Assembly: GCA_028702415.1 (NCBI GenBank) | Contig: JAQVOT010000013.1 | Location: 1-13,134, forward strand | Direction of reading: 5' to 3' | Length of the DNA stretch: 13,134 bases | Source: Eubacteriales bacterium | GTDB taxonomy: Bacteria > Bacillota > Clostridia > Peptostreptococcales > Anaerovoracaceae | Program-made: the position numbers and the translations under genes | Part shown: piece by piece, positions 7,480 to 13,134 of the stretch | How the letters are laid out: each line of letters opens with the position of its first letter | How positions within the stretch are numbered: position 1 is the first letter of the stretch | Notes under the pieces: generated by a model | What the model was told of the DNA's origin: nothing | Seen by the model: the letters and a program-made list of their open reading frames with translations, nothing else | The model's database searches: none

Positions 7480-8624
7480 TAGCTCTCTTCCACCTTACTG
7501 CAAATAAATTCTGCAAGTCTCAAGGAACAGTCTTCTGTTTCTGCGGTCAGGTACCTCCTCCTGATCTCAGCAAGTGCGTCGTAATCATAATCCTCATCGA
7601 TAAGGATTTTCAGTTTTTCTGGACTTTTTGCAGATATTTCAGGCATTTCAGCCAGCGGGTTCACATTCAGGCCAACCTTCTCAAGGTATTCATCAATATC
7701 GAATACATAAAAATATACAGGCTTTCCTGTAACAAGAGCCTCCACTGCCAGTGCCGAATAGTCTGTAATTATTCTATCGCAGACCTTAAGCCAATCAAAT
7801 GAACTGCCTTTGCTGTCAATAATTACATTTTTATCAAGGCTTAGCCGGTCTACCAGCGAATTGTGATTATCAGTATCCAGGGGATGTGGTCTTACCACCA
7901 GCAAGAATCTGCTGAAATCTATACATTTAAACAACTTCTCAGTGCCAATGGTCCCTTTCTTTCTGAATGTTGGTGCATAAAGAAGTATCTCTCTTTTTCC
8001 CCGGATTTTGCTGCACATTTCATTTAACTGAGAAGCTTCTCGGGATTCAGTGTCTCTTATATAATCAAGCCTTGGAAGTGCCATAATACGAAGGCAGCTT
8101 TTATGGCATTTAAAACCCCGGCAGAAATATCTACCCGTCTCCTGGGAAGGTGCCAGCACCCAATCATAGTTCCTGTGCATGCACATTATTTCGGAAATCT
8201 CTTCAGAACTCCCTCCGGGTAACCCAACAGTCTGCCATCCAAACTGCTTGATGGCAGCCATGGAATGCCACATCTGAAGTAATCTGGTTTCCGGCTTGTG
8301 ATTAAGCACACTGGCAACAATACAGTATCCGTCAAGGACAACTACCTTTGAGGAGGCAATGGCCTTCATTTGTGTAATCATGTGAAAAGCATAGGCTATT
8401 TTGCTGCCAATACGTGGTTCAATAAACTTCACCAGCACTCTGCAGTCAATATCCGGGTAACAACTGTTTATGGCTTCCCTCAGAAGCCTGATATCTATGC
8501 TTTCTCTTCTATCCTGTCTGGATATAATCGTTATTCTGTTTTCGGTTTTTCTGAGCTTTATCGGCACATAGATCCCTTTGAGGACAAACAGTCCGACTCT
8601 CAGCATCTGATACCTGAGTTTCAT
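7479..8624 (-). CDS. Divergent CDP-glycerol/polyol phosphotransferase (TagB/TagF-like)
   Basis: The 381-residue protein belongs to the CDP-glycerol glycerophosphotransferase superfamily but to a different branch from its two downstream neighbours. Recognisable motifs are QMWHS (117-121) with His120 in place of WHGTP, LPRLDY (183-188) in place of GYPRND, YAPTFRKK (216-223), RPHP with His247, and ITDYSA (286-291). All catalytic-type residues seem present. The WHS-x-AAIKQFG form is one I associate with accessory phosphopolyol transferases in Clostridia. It could use CDP-glycerol or another CDP-polyol, or act on a different acceptor. The assigned start follows only a weak site (GAAAAG directly against the ATG). 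Met7, preceded by CAGGTATCAG, is a possible alternative that would shorten the protein by six residues. It lies 11 nt after the 885-residue gene and overlaps the next gene by 1 nt. Confidence 0.85.
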   Translation of the reverse strand: MKLRYQMLRVGLFVLKGIYVPIKLRKTENRITIISRQDRRESIDIRLLREAINSCYPDIDCRVLVKFIEPRIGSKIAYAFHMITQMKAIASSKVVVLDGYCIVASVLNHKPETRLLQMWHSMAAIKQFGWQTVGLPGGSSEEISEIMCMHRNYDWVLAPSQETGRYFCRGFKCHKSCLRIMALPRLDYIRDTESREASQLNEMCSKIRGKREILLYAPTFRKKGTIGTEKLFKCIDFSRFLLVVRPHPLDTDNHNSLVDRLSLDKNVIIDSKGSSFDWLKVCDRIITDYSALAVEALVTGKPVYFYVFDIDEYLEKVGLNVNPLAEMPEISAKSPEKLKILIDEDYDYDALAEIRRRYLTAETEDCSLRLAEFICSKVEES

Positions 8625-8635
8625 CTTTTCAATAA

Positions 8636-11293
8636 TTATAATATACCATCTTTCCTGGCCATTTTAATAAATCTATCGCTGTTATTTCCATCATTGAATT
8701 CAACCAGTCTGCTGAAGTTTGACAGATGCTTTTCACTCTGACCTTCTTCATAGGCTTTAACGATTGATTTCCTTAACTCCTCATCATTATAGCAGACATC
8801 GCCAAATGCCAATTCTTCAGTAAGCATCAATCTTCCATTGGAGCCGTATTCCCTCATGCAGGCATCCTTCTCCTGCCAGTCAAAAATAACATTGGATCCT
8901 CTATAAAAGGAATCATAAGAAATCGAGGAGTAATCTGTAATCAGCAGTTTGGTTTTCCTGAGCAAATCGTCATACTTCACACCGGAAACGTAGTACCTCC
9001 ACACATCATCATCCGTATCCGGGTTTATCTGCTGGGAAACCAGGGGATGAGGCATAACAACCAATCTGTCCCTAAGCTCTTCGGGAACGCAATTCACAAT
9101 TCTGTGAAGCATCCTGTAATAAGCAGTTTCATTCATGTTCCTCATTCCTGTAACAAATTCCCAGGGTCTCCATGTAAGCATAACAAGAATCCTGTCTGCA
9201 TCTGCATTAAGCACACTTCTGTCAAACTTTAACAGGCCACAGATATATATATCCTCAGGCAGATAGTTCGTAGCTGAAATGAAATGATCCGCTTCCAGCC
9301 GGGAAGAAACAACCACCCGCTGTTTCCCCTTTCCCCTAGCCTTCTTGAAAAACAGTCTCTGCTCGGAGCTGAGTGCCACCATGTACATTACTCCATGCTG
9401 AAGGAATACATAATTTTTGCTGCCGTCCACTACGAAGTTTCTGAACAGCCAGCTGGATGAACCCTTTTCTAGGCAATGACCTACGGCCTCAGAAGAAATC
9501 ACACTTCCTGCTGCAAACATGGTGTAATAGTGAGCAAATGAGAACTGCTCTATTATCTGTTTTCTGTATTTACCGTTGATGTCATTTATAGCAGGGCTAT
9601 CGCCATTAAGAACGAATCTGGCTTTTCTGTATCCCTTATCAACAAGCTTCTCGAACAGAACGGATGCGCTCTCTTCGTAGTTCATGCAGTACTTCTCACA
9701 CAGGAGAACAGGTCTGTTCCAGGGGGTTATTAGGGCACAGATAAAAGCAAGCCCAAGCTTTATCTTTTCTGCAGTTCTGTCGGTTACCATCTGTTTTCTG
9801 ATGCCAAATCTCACATGCCTGTAATCTTCCTTTATGACAAAGGCTTTGTCGACCGCATCAATACTGTAGACCTTTTTCCATGTCTTGTCAGGCAAAAGCA
9901 GAGGAACACTTATAACATGTTCACGAAATCTCAGTCTTATCATAGGAAGATTGTTTATGTACCAGCCTTCAATATCCACACATGGAATATCTGCTTTCAT
10001 TACGCAGGAGATCATGCTCATCCCATCTTTTTCTTTTCTGTTTATGCAACTTTTTTCCGCCGGGTACTCAAATATTTTTTCGTGTGTTGTTGAACCTATT
10101 ACCAGCAGATTTTCAAGTTCTGCATCCTGCTCATCAGTAATAATATTTAACCGGAAGTTCATTTCTATATTAACATCATTAACATTGAGGCTCAGTCTTT
10201 CCGGCCTGGCATAAACACCTGAACACGGCATGTTTTCCCAGGATTCAATTCCAAACATCTTATCATATTCTGTTACACTATCAAATCTGCTGACAACTGT
10301 CTTCAGTCTTTCGGGATATCTGAAAAACACATCCACCAGCTGTCTGTAGAACAGCTTTGGAATATTGTGAAAAACTTTTTTGCAGCTACACTTTAGTATT
10401 ACCTCTATTCTCTCGTAAAGGCCTGTATTGATAAAACCGATTTCCCTGATATTTAAACCTGCAAATAATCTTCTGTATTCCCTCTCGTAATACCTGTCGG
10501 CCTTTATCTTAAACCATCCATGGTTCTTATAAAGATTCTGCCATATGTAGTCGGCAAATGTTATGGTACCTCCGGGCATAATCTGGAGGAAATCAACATT
10601 ATCTCCAAAATTATTCATGAACTCCGATATTACCGGTTTAATTTCATTTTCAAAGGCAATAACCAGATTGTGTCCTTCTCTTCTCTCTATTATTTTGTTT
10701 ATCAGATAGCGGTTCTCAGGTCTTAGGAGATTACCTGCATAGTAAACATCCGCACCTTGTCTCACATTAAACTGGCTGACCATCAGCTGTTTCCTAAATA
10801 ATTCTTCTTTTCCGTTTTCGGCAAAACGCAGTTCATCCGCCATTAGGACAGTCCTCTGCAGATGTCCGAAATCCGTAGGGGAGTGTCTGAGGAAATTTCC
10901 CGGGTCCATCAGTTCATCACAGAGAATTATTATATTCTGGCCGTCCCTTTTTATGAAATATGGCGGTAGTGCCTTATCTACTACTATGCTGCCTGCCTTT
11001 GCGAGAAATTCTCTATGCTCAAGGCTGCCTGCCGTTATCAGCCTGACATCTGAAATATTCCTGTCAGCCAGAACCTTTTTTGTCTGATTCTGTGCCTTCT
11101 TCGGTATTGCCAGACATGTCCTCATATCTGATTCCGGACACATTAAAAGGGCAAATATCTGTCTGCTATCTTCTGTAAGTTCAGCAGTTTCCAGCAGCAT
11201 TATACCCCTGTCCACCGGCAACTTGAGAAACTTCAGGTAGCTTTTATTTGCCCTGGCCTGTCTTATTGCATTTTTATATCTTTTGATGTCCAT
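8636..11293 (-). CDS. Two-module TagF-like CDP-glycerol phosphotransferase with degenerate N-terminal module
   Basis: This 885-residue protein has three parts. Residues 510-885 are a recognisable glycerophosphotransferase domain: FLQHG with His633, GLLKFDR (686-692), LTWRPWE (706-712), MPHP with His749 and LLITDYSSISYD (783-794). Residues about 20-345 resemble a second transferase module. LPPYFIKRDGQNIII (109-123) matches the stretch that normally leads into the catalytic WHGTP, but here CDEL (125-128) stands in its place, and no RxH or TDYSS motif follows. Residues 268-348 (YEREYRRLF, then KKVFHN, then FDSVTEYDKMFG) resemble the linker of large multi-domain family members. About 365-505 looks beta-rich. 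I infer an inactive, possibly acceptor-binding or scaffolding first half joined to an active second half. The start lies 4 nt after the tagD stop, without a clear ribosome site, so coupled translation is likely. Product and acceptor are unknown. Confidence 0.85.
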   Translation of the reverse strand: MDIKRYKNAIRQARANKSYLKFLKLPVDRGIMLLETAELTEDSRQIFALLMCPESDMRTCLAIPKKAQNQTKKVLADRNISDVRLITAGSLEHREFLAKAGSIVVDKALPPYFIKRDGQNIIILCDELMDPGNFLRHSPTDFGHLQRTVLMADELRFAENGKEELFRKQLMVSQFNVRQGADVYYAGNLLRPENRYLINKIIERREGHNLVIAFENEIKPVISEFMNNFGDNVDFLQIMPGGTITFADYIWQNLYKNHGWFKIKADRYYEREYRRLFAGLNIREIGFINTGLYERIEVILKCSCKKVFHNIPKLFYRQLVDVFFRYPERLKTVVSRFDSVTEYDKMFGIESWENMPCSGVYARPERLSLNVNDVNIEMNFRLNIITDEQDAELENLLVIGSTTHEKIFEYPAEKSCINRKEKDGMSMISCVMKADIPCVDIEGWYINNLPMIRLRFREHVISVPLLLPDKTWKKVYSIDAVDKAFVIKEDYRHVRFGIRKQMVTDRTAEKIKLGLAFICALITPWNRPVLLCEKYCMNYEESASVLFEKLVDKGYRKARFVLNGDSPAINDINGKYRKQIIEQFSFAHYYTMFAAGSVISSEAVGHCLEKGSSSWLFRNFVVDGSKNYVFLQHGVMYMVALSSEQRLFFKKARGKGKQRVVVSSRLEADHFISATNYLPEDIYICGLLKFDRSVLNADADRILVMLTWRPWEFVTGMRNMNETAYYRMLHRIVNCVPEELRDRLVVMPHPLVSQQINPDTDDDVWRYYVSGVKYDDLLRKTKLLITDYSSISYDSFYRGSNVIFDWQEKDACMREYGSNGRLMLTEELAFGDVCYNDEELRKSIVKAYEEGQSEKHLSNFSRLVEFNDGNNSDRFIKMARKDGIL

Positions 11294-11297
11294 CAGA

Positions 11298-11687
11298 TTA
11301 TTTCATTAAGTCTTTCTTTATCTGAGTGGTGGAAATCTCAGGAGTTCTCGGAAGATATACCACCTCACAGTAATCCTTCAGAAAGTCGAACTTACCTTCC
11401 CAGTCATCTCCGATTACAAATGTATCAACTTTGAATTCCTTTATGTCGCTTATCTTCTGTTCCCATTCCTCTTCGGGGATAACCAGATCCACATATCTGA
11501 TAGCTTCAACAAGGCGTTTTCTTTCTTCGTATGAGAAATAGCACTTCTTCTGTTTCTTGTTCCAGTTGAATTCATCTGTGGATATGGCAACTATAAGATA
11601 GTCTCCCAGAGCCTTCGCTCTCTGTAGCAGATTAACATGACCATAATGAAGCAGATCAAATGTTCCGTATGTGATCACTTTTTTCAT
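11298..11687 (-). CDS. tagD: Glycerol-3-phosphate cytidylyltransferase
   Basis: TagD condenses glycerol-3-phosphate with CTP to give CDP-glycerol and pyrophosphate in the cytoplasm, supplying the activated precursor for the transferases downstream. From the chosen start the protein is 129 residues, the length of Bacillus subtilis TagD, and it looks very similar throughout. Visible motifs are [13 protein letters not shown] with the nucleotidyltransferase HxGH signature (His14-Gly16-His17), RYVD (64-67), [13 protein letters not shown] (93-105) and [13 protein letters not shown] (112-124), which contains the RTxxISTT signature. A longer frame from 11723 would add twelve residues ([12 protein letters not shown]), but the KRKK codons are themselves the ribosome binding site of the internal ATG, so the shorter form is correct. 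It is the first gene of the five-gene operon. A large hairpin in its leader may influence expression. Confidence 0.96.
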   Translation of the reverse strand: MKKVITYGTFDLLHYGHVNLLQRAKALGDYLIVAISTDEFNWNKKQKKCYFSYEERKRLVEAIRYVDLVIPEEEWEQKISDIKEFKVDTFVIGDDWEGKFDFLKDYCEVVYLPRTPEISTTQIKKDLMK

Positions 11688-11690
11688 TTT

Positions 11691-11698
11691 CTTCCTTT
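11691..11698 (-). promoter_or_regulatory. Ribosome binding site that fixes the tagD start
   Basis: On the - strand, AAAGGAAG precedes ATG 11687, with five bases between AAAGGA and the start codon. This near-consensus site selects the 129-residue TagD rather than the 141-residue reading. Confidence 0.8.
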
Positions 11699-11706
11699 TA
11701 CTGACC

Positions 11707-11758
11707 AAAAGCACTACAACCATATCTTCATATTTTTGATGATATTGCCATAGTGCTT
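11707..11758 (-). other. Long RNA hairpin in the tagD leader (attenuator or terminator candidate)
   Basis: On the - strand, arm AAGCACTATGGCAATATC (11758-11741) pairs with GATATGGTTGTAGTGCTT (11726-11709): 18 positions with one A.G mismatch and three G.U wobbles, and a 14-base loop. The arm runs straight into TTTT (11710-11707). As + strand RNA the wobbles become mismatches, so the structure belongs to the - strand transcript. It lies between the L,D-transpeptidase stop and tagD, with its 3' foot about 20 nt before the tagD start. It may end the upstream transcript or act as a leader element. The T-run is short, so termination would be weak. I see no convincing sigma-A promoter in this interval, though it is AT-rich (weak candidates only). 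Confidence 0.55.
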
Positions 11759-11800
11759 ATTGTTTCATTCGTATTGGTAAAATATTTACATTCAAATATA

Positions 11801-13134
11801 CTAGTATACAAGAACTCTTGTATACTTAGGGCAGTAGCGTTGTTCATAATCTTTTACCCTAGTGTATATGTGCTTGGCATGCGTGTTAGTATTTCTTATA
11901 CATCCCCCTGAAGCCAGGCTTCCAAGAGAATTCTTCCAACTACTGTATCTGAGCCCATGAAGTGCATTCCTTGATGAATAATAATTCCAGTAATGAATCC
12001 AGTGTCCCGAGCCTCTGTAATATTGTTTTCCATGTATTTTCTTGGATCCTGTTGGTGATGGCGTATTTGCTTTGCCCGTAGAAATATCCCAGCTGGCTAC
12101 GCACTTCCAGTTGTATTTGCTACCATTGAAAACATATAATCGCTGACAGAATTCACTAACCCAGATTAGACGGCTTTTTTCACTGCTCACGCCTCTTTCA
12201 TTAACGTAGAGTTCGGCTTCTTCATGTGAATAGTTCTTCGCAGACTTGCCCTTCCAGTATACAGGGGTCGCATTCTTTGTGGCAACTCTCATCACATAGA
12301 ACAGATTTCCACTCTTGTTGTGGAAATGGTATTTTCCTGATCCGAAACCGTCAGTATATAACCTGGTTCCTTTTTTTAGTCTTAGGGTTTTTCTTTTTCC
12401 ATCATGGCTCGTAAGCTTCTTATACATCTTGAGTGTTACTTTTATCTGCAACTGTCGAACACATGCATCGCTTATTGTATCCGATATTGTTGCCTCTCTT
12501 GCATTCTTGACATAAACTCTGTAATAGTACTTTGGTGTACCAAAAGAGTTTTCGGGCTGATTATAGTATGGTGCTTTCCAGCCATATGATTCTCCGCCGT
12601 CACGGTATGTGATGTATTCTCCTTCGTCCAGACCTTCTGCTGTGATTATTGTGCCCTCATTAAGGACGGTATATTCGCCATCTAAAGATGTTGCTCTTTC
12701 AATAACATATTCTATGTCGGAGCTATAAGGATAATCACTTACCGGTTTCCACCTTAGAGTAACTGACTTGTAGCCTGACAATGTCTCCAGATCAATCTGC
12801 AAGTCTTTCGGTGTTTCATTCACTTCGCCTACGGGGATTATAGGTCCTTCTTCAACCAGTTTGTAGCTGATGGTAAAAGAATACTCCTGATCGTTTACAA
12901 GTTCATCTATTGTGACAGTTGTTAAGTCATCCCCTATCACAGGAACGTCAGTTGCCGTAACGGGCGGAACATCCGGATCCTCCGGCACAGTAGCAATATC
13001 AATAGTGAATTTTTCTGCCTCCACCTTTGTTCTGGCTTCACCTTCTCCAACGTAGATTGTATCCCATGAAAGGTATACGCAGGCGTTACCGGGTTCTGCC
13101 TGTACTACAGTACTCCCTTGCACCTCCGGAATCT
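11801..13134 (-). CDS. L,D-transpeptidase (YkuD) with FN3-like domains (5' partial)
   Basis: The frame stays open to the right edge, so the N-terminus and any signal peptide are outside the window. Numbering from the in-frame GTG at 13123, residues about 5-108 and 109-222 look like two fibronectin type III domains (VYLSW and VTLRW core strands, YYYRVYV near the end of the second). Residues about 225-310 look SH3-like (KKGTRLYTDGFGSGKYHF). Residues 318-440 are the YkuD catalytic domain, with TPSPTG before the core, a histidine at 389 (ALHGLRY) and the active-site motif SGGCIR with Ser405, Cys408 and Arg410. L,D-transpeptidases form 3-3 cross-links in peptidoglycan outside the membrane; FN3 and SH3-like modules are usual wall-binding or spacer parts. 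The GTG is not a credible start, because it falls inside the first FN3 domain. It lies upstream of tagD in the same direction, but the intervening hairpin may separate the transcripts. Confidence 0.9.
   Translation of the reverse strand, partial: IPEVQGSTVVQAEPGNACVYLSWDTIYVGEGEARTKVEAEKFTIDIATVPEDPDVPPVTATDVPVIGDDLTTVTIDELVNDQEYSFTISYKLVEEGPIIPVGEVNETPKDLQIDLETLSGYKSVTLRWKPVSDYPYSSDIEYVIERATSLDGEYTVLNEGTIITAEGLDEGEYITYRDGGESYGWKAPYYNQPENSFGTPKYYYRVYVKNAREATISDTISDACVRQLQIKVTLKMYKKLTSHDGKRKTLRLKKGTRLYTDGFGSGKYHFHNKSGNLFYVMRVATKNATPVYWKGKSAKNYSHEEAELYVNERGVSSEKSRLIWVSEFCQRLYVFNGSKYNWKCVASWDISTGKANTPSPTGSKKIHGKQYYRGSGHWIHYWNYYSSRNALHGLRYSSWKNSLGSLASGGCIRNTNTHAKHIYTRVKDYEQRYCPKYTRVLVY
11803..11826. 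repeat. 24-bp inverted repeat at the L,D-transpeptidase 3' end
   Basis: AGTATACAAGA (11803-11813) and TCTTGTATACT (11816-11826) are perfect inverted arms of 11 bp separated by two bases. The repeat covers the last codons and the stop of the L,D-transpeptidase gene. A second 12-bp palindrome, TATACTAGTATA (11797-11808), overlaps its edge. The tight spacer suits a dimeric DNA-binding protein site better than a hairpin, but codon constraint could also produce it. Confidence 0.5.

Noticed and set aside
11688..11723. Longer tagD start adding [12 protein letters not shown]
   Set aside because: The extra codons contain the ribosome binding site AAAGGAAG, and the 129-residue form matches the usual TagD length and N-terminus ([10 protein letters not shown]).
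11760..11800. Possible sigma-A promoter for tagD in the AT-rich intergenic stretch
   Set aside because: Only weak hexamer matches (TTGTAT or TTGAAT with poor -10 partners, about 3 of 6 each) are present, so no promoter is annotated.
13121..13123. GTG as the start of the L,D-transpeptidase gene
   Set aside because: It falls within the first FN3-like domain, the frame continues to the edge, and no signal peptide follows it.

Overview
The window looks like chromosomal DNA from a low-to-moderate-GC Gram-positive anaerobe of the Clostridia/Eubacteriales type. This rests on strong AGGA/GGAG-type ribosome binding sites, a lipobox lipoprotein, an L,D-transpeptidase with fibronectin-type repeats, and a CDP-glycerol (teichoic acid) gene set. 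The genus cannot be fixed from the sequence alone. Coding density is very high. The only intergenic stretch longer than about 30 bases is roughly 110 bp between the L,D-transpeptidase gene and tagD. I see no RNA genes, CRISPR arrays, insertion sequences or phage genes.

Left part, + strand (2-4992): three co-directional genes that read as one operon beginning outside the window. They are a YfhO-family polytopic membrane protein (5' end cut by the window), a second large polytopic protein of GT-C-like architecture overlapping it by 13 bp, and a small secreted lipoprotein of unknown function. The operon ends at a compact hairpin (4980-5004) that carries the lipoprotein stop codon in its loop. 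The hairpin also serves the operon converging from the other side.

Centre to right, - strand (11687 down to 5006): a tight five-gene teichoic-acid operon. The order is tagD (glycerol-3-phosphate cytidylyltransferase), an 885-residue two-module TagF-like protein, a 381-residue divergent TagB/TagF-like transferase, and two tandem 412-residue paralogous CDP-glycerol glycerophosphotransferases. The junctions are +4, +11, -1 and -4 nt, so translational coupling is likely. TagD makes CDP-glycerol; the transferases would use it, or a related CDP-polyol, to build a phosphopolyol polymer at the cytoplasmic face of the membrane. No TagO, TagA or ABC exporter lies in this window, so lipid priming and export are encoded elsewhere. 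YfhO is known in Bacillus subtilis to be needed for lipoteichoic acid glycosylation, so the + strand genes may decorate the same polymer outside the cell; that link is inference.

Right edge, - strand (13134-11801): the C-terminal part of an L,D-transpeptidase (YkuD fold) with two FN3-like domains. Between it and tagD, the tagD leader can form a long, G.U-rich RNA hairpin.

The most notable items are the 885-residue protein, whose N-terminal TagF-like module has lost the catalytic HGTP motif, the set of four diverged transferases served by one nucleotidyltransferase, and the structured tagD leader. I see no clear evidence of an entirely new kind of system; this is a teichoic-acid and cell-envelope locus with some unusual components.
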